From Sporotomaculum syntrophicum (lineage in GTDB: Bacteria; Bacillota; Desulfotomaculia; Desulfotomaculales; Desulfallaceae), in contig NZ_LSRS01000003.1 of NCBI RefSeq assembly GCF_009932395.1, forward strand, positions 12,773 to 46,149: a DNA stretch of 33,377 bases. The letters run 5' to 3'. A program made the position numbers and the translations under genes. Each line of letters begins with the position of its first letter. The first letter of the stretch is position 1. Positions 23,404 to 29,909 of this stretch are shown here, piece by piece. A model generated the notes under the pieces. The model had not been told where the DNA came from, made no database searches, and was given only the letters and a program-made list of their open reading frames with translations.

Positions 23404-23859
23404 CTATTTTATGCTTTTCCTGAAATCAGCCAGCAAGAAAACTGCCTCAAATATTTCGTCCGAACACAAGTCAAAAACAATAGGAAAGTATTTCAGTTTT
23501 CCCATTTGTTGTGAATCCGATATCATTAGCTTAACCTCACTGTCAAGCGGAAGACTCAATACCTCTGCACGGGCTTTTTCGGGAATATAAATAGTCACCT
23601 TGAAAAAGCCGTCCCAAATCGATAGCCAAAAAATAGTTGTTTCATTTTGACCGCCTCGAACGCCCCTCCACTTGAAAAGTCCCTTTGCCAACCACGCCTT
23701 TCCGTCGTTGTAGTAACGCCAATCTATTTGAATATCGTGGCTTGCAATTTCGTTGATAAACTTTATATAGGCGTTGTTCGCTTCTCCAAGTGCCTTTGCA
23801 ATAACATCACTTGACGGTGCGATATCAGGATTTCTGAGCATTTGTTCCGTACTTTTCAT
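23404..23859 (-). CDS. DUF3788 domain protein
   Basis: A 151-residue soluble protein matching the DUF3788 pattern: a start with STEQMLRNPDIAPSSDVI, a central IDWRYYNDGKAWLAKGLFKW, and TTIFWLSIWDGFFKVTIYIPE. The family occurs as single genes in clostridia, and its biochemical role is not known to me. The DWRYYNDGK core is conserved. It sits in the accessory gene run and ends 12 bp from the GNAT gene start. Confidence 0.8.
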   Translation of the reverse strand: MKSTEQMLRNPDIAPSSDVIAKALGEANNAYIKFINEIASHDIQIDWRYYNDGKAWLAKGLFKWRGVRGGQNETTIFWLSIWDGFFKVTIYIPEKARAEVLSLPLDSEVKLMISDSQQMGKLKYFPIVFDLCSDEIFEAVFLLADFRKSIK

Positions 23860-23934
23860 GCCAATAAACTCCCCAATTCTGTTTTCAGCATAGTATCAGC
23901 AGTATCCCATTTTACTGCTCAAATATAATCATAA

Positions 23935-24345
23935 TTATGCCGGCTTAATGATTCCTTCTTCAAACAGAGCTTCAAATGTATTTACTGCCCCGCCATGCTC
24001 AACAATCTTTCCATCAATCAGCTTATCAATATCAACACCTGTCATCCGCAGCTTTTTGCCAGTGGGCTTCATGCCCAGCCACTCACCCAGATGTGTACCC
24101 TCCATAATAAATTCTGAGATTACTGTATCGCCGTCAGTGTATTGGCGAATAATTTTCATTTTCAAATCTGGGTAAGTTTTCCGAACTTCAATCATATGTT
24201 GTTTCATACCCTCTATACCTACCGGAATAATTCTTTCACCTATTCTTACAATACAGTTATCTGCAATGTAATCAGAAAGTTCATCAATCAAGTTGTTTGA
24301 AGTGATATATTCATAAAAATGTTTAATTATTTTCATATTATCCAT
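23935..24345 (-). CDS. SnoaL-like / ester cyclase family protein
   Basis: A 136-residue protein of the NTF2-like fold, SnoaL type: an N-terminal helix HFYEYITSNNLIDELSDYIA, then a central MKQHMIEVRKTYPDLKMKI, DGDTVISEFIMEGTHLGEW and GVDIDKLIDGKIVEHGGAVN. Known members include polyketide cyclases and many unassigned small enzymes. AGGAGT lies upstream of the ATG. Substrate unknown. Confidence 0.85.
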   Translation of the reverse strand: MDNMKIIKHFYEYITSNNLIDELSDYIADNCIVRIGERIIPVGIEGMKQHMIEVRKTYPDLKMKIIRQYTDGDTVISEFIMEGTHLGEWLGMKPTGKKLRMTGVDIDKLIDGKIVEHGGAVNTFEALFEEGIIKPA

Positions 24346-24385
24346 GCCAATACTACTCCTTTCATCTGGTGCGCTTTTTTTACAA

Positions 24386-24853
24386 TCACACCTTTTCCAA
24401 TTCTGATTTTATTAGCTTAAGAATATAATCAGCACTTTCATCGTCTATCTTATGCAGAAAAGCCATACTTCTGCATTTCTTGTATTCCACTCCGTCCATT
24501 ATAAAGGTATATCCTGCCGAACATATAGGCGAACAGGTACCGCCCACCAGCTTTTTACAATCACCTGATTTAATGATTTCCTTTTTCATTTTATCTGGGA
24601 AATCATTCAAGATAGCATCATAGGCACTTATACCTGCGGCATAAATCCTTATCTTTATGCCTGTTTTCCTAAAAACATAATTCAATAATGATTTCCCTGA
24701 GCCCGGAAGCATATATGTGGTAACATATCCGTTCTTTGCAGGTTCAATCTTTCTCTTGCACTCTTTCCCCAAAAGATAATCGTCTAATTCAAGAACAAAC
24801 TCCTGAAGATTCGGCGGAACCTCGTTTAAAAATAGTGTAAACTTTTCGTTCAT
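24386..24853 (-). CDS. Conserved hypothetical protein, cysteine-containing
   Basis: 155 residues from the ATG at 24853, chosen because AGGAGG lies 6 nt upstream; an in-frame start at 24883 would lie ahead of that site. It begins MNEKFTLFLNEVPPNLQEFV, has VFRKTGIKIRIYAAGISAYD in the middle, and a cysteine cluster GDCKKLVGGTCSPICSAGYT followed by YKKCRSMAF. I recall similar unassigned proteins in clostridia but no named family. The four cysteines might bind a metal (inference). It is the first gene of the five-gene minus-strand run. Confidence 0.7.
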   Translation of the reverse strand: MNEKFTLFLNEVPPNLQEFVLELDDYLLGKECKRKIEPAKNGYVTTYMLPGSGKSLLNYVFRKTGIKIRIYAAGISAYDAILNDFPDKMKKEIIKSGDCKKLVGGTCSPICSAGYTFIMDGVEYKKCRSMAFLHKIDDESADYILKLIKSELEKV

Positions 24854-24893
24854 AATTGGCCTCCTTATTTTTAGTTTCCGCAATGTTTGTCAA

Positions 24894-25105
24894 ACATCCA
24901 ACCTGACCACACAACCTCAAAAAACTCCGAAAAAACATCTAACCCGACCACTCACGAACGCTGACATCTAACCTGACCACTCGCCAAGCACTGACATCTA
25001 ACCTGACCACTTGACTATCAAAAACCGCTCTTATGGACTTGTTTCCACGAAGCGATATTTTCATGATTTTACTCAGTGGGTTTTATACCCATATGTGCTA
25101 AAAGC
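24894..25105 (-). repeat. Array of four 18-bp repeats plus flank; likely insertion-sequence end remnant
   Basis: Four copies of ACATCTAACCTGACCACT or close variants begin at 24894, 24935, 24964 and 24994 (spacing 41, 29, 30 bp). On the minus strand the unit is GTGGTCAGGTTAGATGT. The flank 25012-25105 matches 9917-10010 and reads on the minus strand as LRGNKSIRAVFDSQ running into VVRLDV in the repeats. Multiple short terminal repeats at about this spacing are known at the ends of IS21-family elements, where they bind transposase. No complete element is here, so the assignment is inference. Confidence 0.55.
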
Positions 25106-25132
25106 CTTGATATATAAGGGTTTTCGGTACAC

Positions 25133-25234
25133 TCACTTCTCAGCCCTTGTTATCAATACTACCGTCTCAACGTGCCCCGTCTGGGGGAACATATCCACCG
25201 GTAATACATTCTGTAAAAGATATAAAGCTGGTAC
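25133..25234 (-). pseudogene. C-terminal fragment of a 23S rRNA (uracil-5-)-methyltransferase
   Basis: The minus strand is open for 33 codons and reads ALYLLQNVLPVDMFPQTGHV, then ETVVLITRAEK and a stop. VDMFPQTxHVExVVLL is the hallmark C-terminal motif of the RlmD/TrmA (RumA-type) SAM-dependent methyltransferases. Everything upstream, including the SAM site and catalytic cysteine, is missing. Confidence 0.75.
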
Positions 25235-25536
25235 TTATATCGTTTGTTCCTGGCCAGTTGACTGGATAAAGGAAACTTAACAACCCTTCCAGGCACCGTT
25301 AAACCAGAGCACCAATTGTCTTGAGCGACAGACGCTACTGGGCTGCTTCAACACCACAACCTCAATGTACTAACAGTTTATCATAAACAACAGAAACCAG
25401 GTATTTACCTGGTTTTCACAACATCAGTTACTTTATTTTGGCTACATATGCAACACCCGTAGTAATGATGGAGCCTTGCTTACACGGCATAATTAAAGTA
25501 TGAAATACTCATCTAACTGTTGGCTCTAAATCACCC
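25235..25536. other. Intergenic stretch with a palindromic hairpin
   Basis: No gene was identified. It contains a perfect 10-bp stem AAACCAGGTA/TACCTGGTTT with a 2-nt loop (25394-25415). A 20-codon minus-strand reading frame (MPCKQGSIITTGVAYVAKIK, from about 25490) lies next to it, without a ribosome site; it could be a remnant. Confidence 0.3.
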
Positions 25537-25577
25537 CACCCAACGCGCCTTCCCCCCTGCCCGCACGTCAACATGCG
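25537..25577 (-). repeat. Direct repeat copy A, matching the 3' end of the M15 peptidase gene
   Basis: This 41-bp block differs by one base from 26927-26967. On the minus strand it encodes the peptidase tail HVDVRAGGKARWV. The rest of the peptidase gene is absent here. The two copies are direct repeats 1390 bp apart and bracket the DUF1643 gene and the recombinase fragment, as expected of att sites. Confidence 0.7.
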
Positions 25578-25589
25578 AAGTTCTGAAAA

Positions 25590-25721
25590 TTAAAACTCCT
25601 TGACCAGTTGTTCTATCTTGTTCGGAAAGAAGTATTTATTCAGGTATTCTATTAGCAAGAGGTTTTGGCGATGATGGTCTGGGTTTAGTTGTTCCGAGAT
25701 CTTATAAGTATCTTCTTTACA
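25590..25721 (-). pseudogene. Short 3' coding remnant, unrecognised
   Basis: After the DUF1643 stop the minus strand stays open for 43 codons and reads KEDTYKISEQLNPDHHRQN, then LLLIEYLNKYFFPNKIEQLV and KEF to a TAA. No start codon is present; it looks like the tail of a lost gene. The family is not recognised. Confidence 0.4.
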
Positions 25722-25724
25722 TTA

Positions 25725-26288
25725 TTATACTGGTGGGTTCCAAACATACTTCTTTATTCCACTGTTTACACTCCAAACCTGTGCATGTCTAGGGTACCAG
25801 CCTTTGCCGGCGCAATTTTGAACATAAAAAAGGTTCTTTCCTTTAATGATATTAATAACCTGCTTGATTCTACTTTTGTACTGCCTTGTCAACCCAAATG
25901 TATTACTGCCCCAAGCTACAATAACTTCATCTACCTCATTGACTAAACTTTTAATAATTTCATTATTTTCTGTTCCGATAGCTATATGTTCCTGGCCATC
26001 TTCTATCATACCCCGAATCTTGCCAGAATCCGTTGAATAATACGAATACAAGTTTATTATATTAACTTCGGAATAGCCCTCACTATTGCAAAATGTTAAA
26101 ACTCTGTCAATAGTAAGATCAGAAAATTCCTTATTAGCCTTACTTGGGTTCTTCATTATTACTAAAACTTTCTTCCCTTCGTTCTGTAATGGTATTCTTA
26201 ATAGATATCTATAATTATTTTCAATGTCCCCCTTGAACACTATGTCTTTTTTCCTAACAAATGATTTATAATGATAAATTTGCTCCAT
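25725..26288 (-). CDS. DUF1643 domain protein
   Basis: A 187-residue protein with the DUF1643 pattern: YRYLLRIPLQNEGKKVLVIM followed by KNPSKANKEFSDLTIDRVL, then YSEVNIINLYSYYSTDSG, VDEVIVAWGSNTF and a C-terminal RHAQVWSVN. The conserved MxNPS(x)A and WG motifs suggest a nucleotide- or sugar-related enzyme fold, but the function is unknown. The family is frequent in phages and mobile elements. Here it is the only complete gene inside the segment bounded by the 41-bp repeats. Confidence 0.85.
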   Translation of the reverse strand: MEQIYHYKSFVRKKDIVFKGDIENNYRYLLRIPLQNEGKKVLVIMKNPSKANKEFSDLTIDRVLTFCNSEGYSEVNIINLYSYYSTDSGKIRGMIEDGQEHIAIGTENNEIIKSLVNEVDEVIVAWGSNTFGLTRQYKSRIKQVINIIKGKNLFYVQNCAGKGWYPRHAQVWSVNSGIKKYVWNPPV

Positions 26289-26414
26289 ATTTAACTACCC
26301 CCATGGACAAATATATTATTTCTCCTACAAAATTACCACAAAAATTTTCGCACCATTTGCTGACGTGTTAATTTGCACAAATGGAAGCACCCCCCCATTT
26401 AGAAAAGGTGCATT

Positions 26415-26442
26415 AAAAAAGAGTGGGTTTGCTTACCACTCT
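26415..26442 (-). terminator. Terminator after the recombinase fragment
   Basis: Stem AGAGTGG (26420-26426) and CCACTCT (26436-26442) with a 9-nt loop; on the minus strand it is followed by TTTTTT. It ends transcription from the recombinase fragment. Confidence 0.7.
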
Positions 26443-26457
26443 AAGGCTTCAAGGCAT

Positions 26458-26778
26458 CTAACTTATCTTGCTCAGTTGTGGGGTATATATATTTGTGGTC
26501 TGGATGAAATCGTGGCCGAGAATTTGCTGTATTGTAGCAATAGGAACATTTTGCTTCACAATGTTATAACTTAGGCTATGGCGGCACATATGAGCCGATA
26601 CTTCAACTACTACCCTTTGCCCATATTTTTTAAGGATTAAGTTAATCGCATTTCGTTTCAAGGCTCCACGCTGCCCTATTAATAGTAAGTCAATGTCACT
26701 GGCTGGTCTAATCGCAAGGTAATCTTTAATTGCCTTCAGAACATCCTTATTAAGTGGAAGCGTCCTATTAATATTTCC
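26458..26778 (-). pseudogene. C-terminal part of a tyrosine recombinase (integrase)
   Basis: The minus strand is open for 106 codons, preceded by a stop and without a start that would include the missing half. It reads NINRTLPLNKDVLKAIKDYL, then LLLIGQRGALKRNAINLILK, and the catalytic part HMCRHSLSYNIV, PIATIQQILGHDFIQTTNIY. This supplies the H-x-x-R, the late H (in LGH) and the tyrosine nucleophile. The N-terminal DNA-binding part and the first catalytic arginine are lost. It lies next to the right-hand 41-bp repeat, the usual place of an integrase beside its attachment site. Confidence 0.8.
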
Positions 26779-26917
26779 TTAATTCCGTTTTCATAAAGCT
26801 ATTTGCATAAGGCGTTGAAGCTGGCAATTTTAAGGACGCTTCAAAAAAAGTAAATTACAGTTGTGAAACTTGTGATGATAAAGTTATCCCTCACCAAGGT
26901 AAATTAAGGTAATGGCA

Positions 26918-27490
26918 TTATGTACACACCCAACGCGCCTTCCCCCCGGCCCGCACGTCAACATGCGTAAAACCGGCATACCTTCCCACCCCGGCAAAGC
27001 CTATCTTTTCAGCGGCTGCTGCCACTTCACCCGGGGCTGCACCAGTTACTGCGATATCCGCCGCATTGCCCGGCAGGTGCTGGCTTTGCCTGGCGCCGCC
27101 CACTGCACGGTTGTGCGCGGCGCAGCGGTAAGCGGAGTTAATCACCACCGGCTTGCCGCCCAGCTGTTCCCGCAGCTGCTCCAGCAGGTGAACCAGGCGC
27201 GGGTTCACCCGCACCAGACCGCAGCAGCGGCAGGCGAATTCTGTTTCAGCAAAATGGGGGCCGAGCCGGCGACCCGGTTGAGGCTGGTGGGGCAGCAGCA
27301 GGGCCAGTGCCGCCAGGGTCTGCGGGCCGGCCACGCCGTCGGGCTTAAGCCCGCAGCATTGCTGCAGCTGCTCAACTGCGCGGCGGGTGCGAGGTCCGAA
27401 GTCACCGTCCGCCGGACCGGGGTCGAAGCCGGCAGCGGCCAGCTGCTGCTGCAGTTTTTGTACGCTGGCTCCTTTAGCACCTGTTTGCAT
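26918..27490 (-). CDS. Peptidoglycan-binding, M15 family D,D-peptidase-like protein
   Basis: 190 residues. A peptidoglycan-binding domain 1 (about 1-60: VQKLQQQLAAAGFDPGPADG, then FGPRTRRAVEQLQQ) precedes a peptidase M15A domain (about 75-190). Zinc ligands are probably in SQHLPGNAADI (H, D) and FTHVDVR (H). Substrates are D-Ala-D-Ala or cross-bridge bonds in peptidoglycan. No signal peptide is seen, as in phage endolysins. The last ~13 residues are encoded by the 41-bp repeat copy B, so the present C-terminus (RWVCT) may have been rebuilt by an insertion at its 3' end. The gene is GC-rich and lies in line with yvrJ, DUF2922 and DUF1659 genes. Confidence 0.85.
   Translation of the reverse strand: MQTGAKGASVQKLQQQLAAAGFDPGPADGDFGPRTRRAVEQLQQCCGLKPDGVAGPQTLAALALLLPHQPQPGRRLGPHFAETEFACRCCGLVRVNPRLVHLLEQLREQLGGKPVVINSAYRCAAHNRAVGGARQSQHLPGNAADIAVTGAAPGEVAAAAEKIGFAGVGRYAGFTHVDVRAGGKARWVCT
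26927..26967 (-). repeat. Direct repeat copy B (3' end of the M15 gene)
   Basis: Forty of 41 positions match 25537-25577. This copy is in frame with the peptidase gene and supplies its final codons. Together with copy A it may be the attR/attL pair of a small integrated element. Confidence 0.7.
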
Positions 27491-27558
27491 TTATATAGTC
27501 ATTCCTTTCACTTCATTTAAAATACAAATCATTCAAGATACAAGCGGCATGAAATAGG

Positions 27559-27747
27559 TTATGGGTAACGTGCCCGGCCGCACTCTACAATTTGCTGCAT
27601 TTGCTCCACATCTATATTGGACTGCCTGGCCACGACCATGGTCAGCAGGGTGATGGACTTTTCCAGATCCCTGATCAGCGGTTCCAGCCGCACCAGCAGG
27701 TAGCCTGCCACTGCCATGGGAAACCCGTAATTAGCGGCCAGTTGCAT
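27559..27747 (-). CDS. YvrJ family protein
   Basis: A 62-residue protein with one hydrophobic segment near the N-terminus (NYGFPMAVAGYLLVRLE), followed by IRDLEKSITLLTMVVARQ, the YvrJ pattern. Its size and shape resemble small holin-like membrane proteins, but function is unproven. It sits just upstream of the peptidase gene on the same strand. Confidence 0.75.
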   Translation of the reverse strand: MQLAANYGFPMAVAGYLLVRLEPLIRDLEKSITLLTMVVARQSNIDVEQMQQIVECGRARYP

Positions 27748-27900
27748 GATCTCCTCCAGCAGGCTTCACCTCCTTGGTTAGTTGGTTGGGCAAGTTGGTC
27801 TCGGTTAGCTCGTTCGCGTTGGCAATATTACCCTTAAGAAGAAGGGTTTGCGATAACACTGAAGAAGTTAAGGTTAAAGTAAATAAAGGAGTTGTCCGGC

Positions 27901-28104
27901 ATGGATCTAAACAGTATTTTGTACTTTTGGGGATTAATATTTCTTGCCGCGGGTTTCCTTTTTTTAGGTTCTCTTTTGCTGCAATATCTTTGGAATACAA
28001 CAATACCGGAGTTATTTAACTTAAAGCCGGTAACTTACTGGCAAGCTTTCCGGCTTCTACTTATAGCCGGTTTACTATTTGGTGGTCCGAACTTAATAAT
28101 TTGA
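27901..28104 (+). CDS. Small membrane protein, unknown
   Basis: 67 residues from the ATG at 27901, with AAAGGAG 9 nt upstream. It has two hydrophobic segments (ILYFWGLIFLAAGFLFLGSL and WQAFRLLLIAGLLFGG) with TTIPELFNLKPVTYWQ between. It runs opposite to its neighbours and lies between yvrJ and the DUF2922 gene. I recall similar short membrane proteins in spore-forming Firmicutes but no function. A short hairpin (ACCCTT/AAGGGT) precedes it at about 27830-27848. Confidence 0.65.
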   Translation: MDLNSILYFWGLIFLAAGFLFLGSLLLQYLWNTTIPELFNLKPVTYWQAFRLLLIAGLLFGGPNLII

Positions 28105-28218
28105 TGCAATGTGCAGGTCGGGTCTGCTGTCGCGCGTTCGAGGAAAAGCCGAAAGTTACAGGGCTGCGACAAGGAGGAATCGTCCCCGGTGTCGCAGGTC
28201 CCGCTTCTCCGGTAGTCT

Positions 28219-28443
28219 CTAGGCTTCATAAAGCACAGTGGTTGTGGTGTCGATAATTTGCGCGCTGTATTTGGACACCAGATCGCCGCCGGCGGTATTG
28301 AAAATGTTTTTGGCGATAATCTGATCCATCGCGGCGGTCACTTCGGCCTGGGTCAGGGTATCTTTGGGGTTGTCCAGCGAAATGGTGGTCCTGGTGCCCG
28401 CCGCGTTGACAAAGCTCATCTGCAAAGTTTGTTTTGCTGCCAT
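28219..28443 (-). CDS. DUF2922 domain protein
   Basis: A 74-residue protein: QTLQMSFVNAAGTRTTISLD, then NPKDTLTQAEVTAAMDQIIA and KNIF. This is the DUF2922 pattern. Genes for DUF2922, DUF1659 and YvrJ proteins commonly stand together in Bacillota; the role is not known. GGAGG lies upstream of the ATG. The stretch 28105-28218 between it and the plus-strand gene shows no feature. Confidence 0.85.
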   Translation of the reverse strand: MAAKQTLQMSFVNAAGTRTTISLDNPKDTLTQAEVTAAMDQIIAKNIFNTAGGDLVSKYSAQIIDTTTTVLYEA

Positions 28444-28529
28444 TTTAAAGCGCCTCCTTTCCCCGGCTTAATTGATTAATCCATGCTTTATCCGGCCGGC
28501 CGGGAGCCGGAAAGCCTTTAATTAAGCGG

Positions 28530-28757
28530 CTAGATTTCTTCTTCCAATACAGCGCTGTCCACACGAAGCACCGCCGTTAAGCTGTACTCCTGCAGTGCGA
28601 CCAGGGCCTGGGCTACATCGTAAATGTCCTGGTCTAAAGCGGTGGTTTTAACGTTGCTCAGGCTCTTGGTACGATAAACGGGATCTCCGTCGCCGTCCAG
28701 CCCGGTTTGAAACTGCAGGCGCAAAGTTGTGCCGCTGGGTACTTTTTCAACTGCCAT
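28530..28757 (-). CDS. DUF1659 domain protein
   Basis: A 75-residue protein: AVEKVPSGTTLRLQFQTGLD, then GDPVYRTKSLSNVKTTALDQ, DIYDVAQALVALQ. This is the DUF1659 pattern. It is the first gene of the DUF1659-DUF2922-yvrJ-M15 set on the minus strand, 86 bp upstream of the DUF2922 gene; GGAGAGG precedes the ATG. Confidence 0.85.
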   Translation of the reverse strand: MAVEKVPSGTTLRLQFQTGLDGDGDPVYRTKSLSNVKTTALDQDIYDVAQALVALQEYSLTAVLRVDSAVLEEEI

Positions 28758-28822
28758 TTAGTTCACCTCTCCCTCATTAGTTTAGTAATGGACGGCGGGG
28801 GGCCGAATCCCCGCCGCCCAAC

Positions 28823-28849
28823 AAAAAAAGGCCGAAAATTCTTTCGGCC
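28823..28849 (-). terminator. Terminator upstream of the DUF1659 gene
   Basis: Stem GGCCGAAA/TTTCGGCC with a 4-nt loop; on the minus strand it is followed by TTTTTTT. It would stop transcription arriving from upstream, about 65 bp before the DUF1659 start, and so isolates the gene set. Confidence 0.75.
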
Positions 28850-28928
28850 AAATTAAAGTTATCATACAAAAGTGACCTATTCAAGCAAAAAAAAGTTATA
28901 CTCCTGTCTTTGACACTTAAAGGAGACA

Positions 28929-28973
28929 AAAAGCCTGAAATCCCTTGAAAATAGTGGGATTCAGGCTTTTTTA
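28929..28973. terminator. Strong bidirectional terminator-like hairpin
   Basis: AAGCCTGAAATCCC (28931-28944) pairs with GGGATTCAGGCTT (28956-28967) with one bulged A. A T-tract follows on the plus strand and a shorter one on the minus strand. Confidence 0.7.
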
Positions 28974-29008
28974 TTCGTAAAAAAAAGCGTAATGTTATCT
29001 AGTTTTCG

Positions 29009-29152
29009 TTAGCTTAAAGATCTTTTTATATGCTTTAAAGTAACGATTTCGTAGTCTGTGCGAAAACTGAACGCTTCGTGTAAAACATCGGTAAAGTCAG
29101 TTCTGGTATCTATCGGCACATAGCCTTCTTTCTTTAATTCCTTTTTCCTCAA
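29009..29152 (-). CDS. Possible 47-residue protein or gene remnant
   Basis: From a TTG at 29152 the minus strand reads MRKKELKKEGYVPIDTRTDF, then TDVLHEAFSFRTDYEIVTLK and HIKRSLS. The composition looks protein-like, but no ribosome site is visible and no family is recognised. It may be the end of a lost gene. The remainder of 29153-29358 holds only the palindrome at 29249. Confidence 0.3.
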   Translation of the reverse strand: MRKKELKKEGYVPIDTRTDFTDVLHEAFSFRTDYEIVTLKHIKRSLS

Positions 29153-29248
29153 GTTTAGGAGTTATTAACTTGGTTAATTAAACTCCCCCGAATTTCAGAG
29201 CTGCAAAGGCATAACTTAACTGGCGTTGTACTCCCGCTTAAGCGGTCA

Positions 29249-29277
29249 GGGGACACACCTTTACACGAAATGTCCCC
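29249..29277. repeat. Palindrome of REP-like type
   Basis: GGGGACA (29249-29255) and TGTCCCC (29271-29277) form a perfect 7-bp stem around 15 nt. It shares the GGGGAC theme with the REP-like sequence at 211-236 and could be a relative. Confidence 0.35.
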
Positions 29278-29358
29278 AATTACTGGGCAGACTCACGTCA
29301 AGCAAGTCAGGTTAAATTCCCGCACTACTTTCCCGGCTGCCGGTTGGCCGGCATCTTC

Positions 29359-29572
29359 CTAAGTAAAGGTCACCAGCTCTTCGTTATCCTCCCCGTCCTC
29401 CAGGTTTGCGGCGCCGCCGGGCCGGGTTATATCTGGCCGACGCTTTGCCGCCAATGCAAACAGGTCCGGCTGGACTGATTTAAACACCATGTCTACGGTT
29501 TCGCTGGGGCAAAACCGGCGCAGCTCCAGCATAGTAGTGCTAACATAAAAGTTGACCACCGCGAGAGCCCAA
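29359..29572 (-). pseudogene. 3' part of a gene interrupted by an IS21 fragment
   Basis: The minus strand reads VVNFYVSTTMLELRRFCPSE, then TVDMVFKSVQPDLFALAAKR and an acidic tail (LEDGEDNEELVTFT). Coding continues upstream of the first ATG (29559) to the edge of the inserted istA fragment at about 29572. The other part of the same gene appears to be at 29746-29880. The product is unknown and seems to have no membrane segment. Confidence 0.5.
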
Positions 29573-29745
29573 TCCTGTATGATTGAAGTTGCTGAGACAC
29601 CAACATACAGGAGGAAAAGACATGCTCGAAATGGTCGATATTGAGTATATCAGAAAAAGCACTTTATTGAAGGCTGTTCAATACGTAAAATCAGCCGTAA
29701 CCTTAACGTAGAACGACAAACCGTTAATAAAGCACTTTTTTAATT
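29573..29745 (+). mobile_element. IS21-family fragment: 5' end of istA
   Basis: AGGAGG and ATG at 29622 begin MLEMVDIEYIRK; a one-base shift in an A-run then restores HFIEGCSIRKISRNLNVERQ and TVNKALF to a stop at 29741. This is the N-terminal HTH (SIRKISRxLxVxRxTV) of IS21 IstA transposases. A 9-bp perfect inverted repeat (TCCTGTATG at 29573-29581, CATACAGGA at 29604-29612) overlaps the ribosome site. The element is truncated and lies inside another gene. Confidence 0.7.
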
Positions 29746-29880
29746 GACATTACTACCAGCAGGTTGTCGCTGGCCGGTTCAGTATCTTCCAGGCTCACCC
29801 AAATAGATTGTGCCCGGCTGTCGGTCAACACTTTGTTGACGATTTCTATTTTTCTTGATCCGGGCTTGAAAATCCGCCCG
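29746..29880 (-). pseudogene. 5' part of the gene interrupted by the IS21 fragment
   Basis: The minus strand reads IFKPGSRKIEIVNKVLTDSR, then AQSIWVSLEDTEPASDNLLV and VMSI before the inserted sequence. No canonical start codon is in frame near 29875, so the beginning is uncertain or mutated. It lies 30 bp after the stop of the large histidine kinase and could have been co-transcribed with it. Confidence 0.4.
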
Positions 29881-29909
29881 GCTCATTTATGCGCACCCCC
29901 ACGACCATT

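Noticed and set aside
22444-24853. Integron gene cassettes
   Set aside because: No attC-like palindromes with conserved core sites were recognised between the genes, and no integron integrase is in the window.
24894-25011. Possible CRISPR array
   Set aside because: Four 18-bp units with gaps of only 11-23 bp, imperfect units, no cas genes, and a protein frame running through them.
26912-27520. Long plus-strand reading frame opposite the M15 peptidase
   Set aside because: High GC leaves the complementary frame open; the minus strand carries the recognisable domains.
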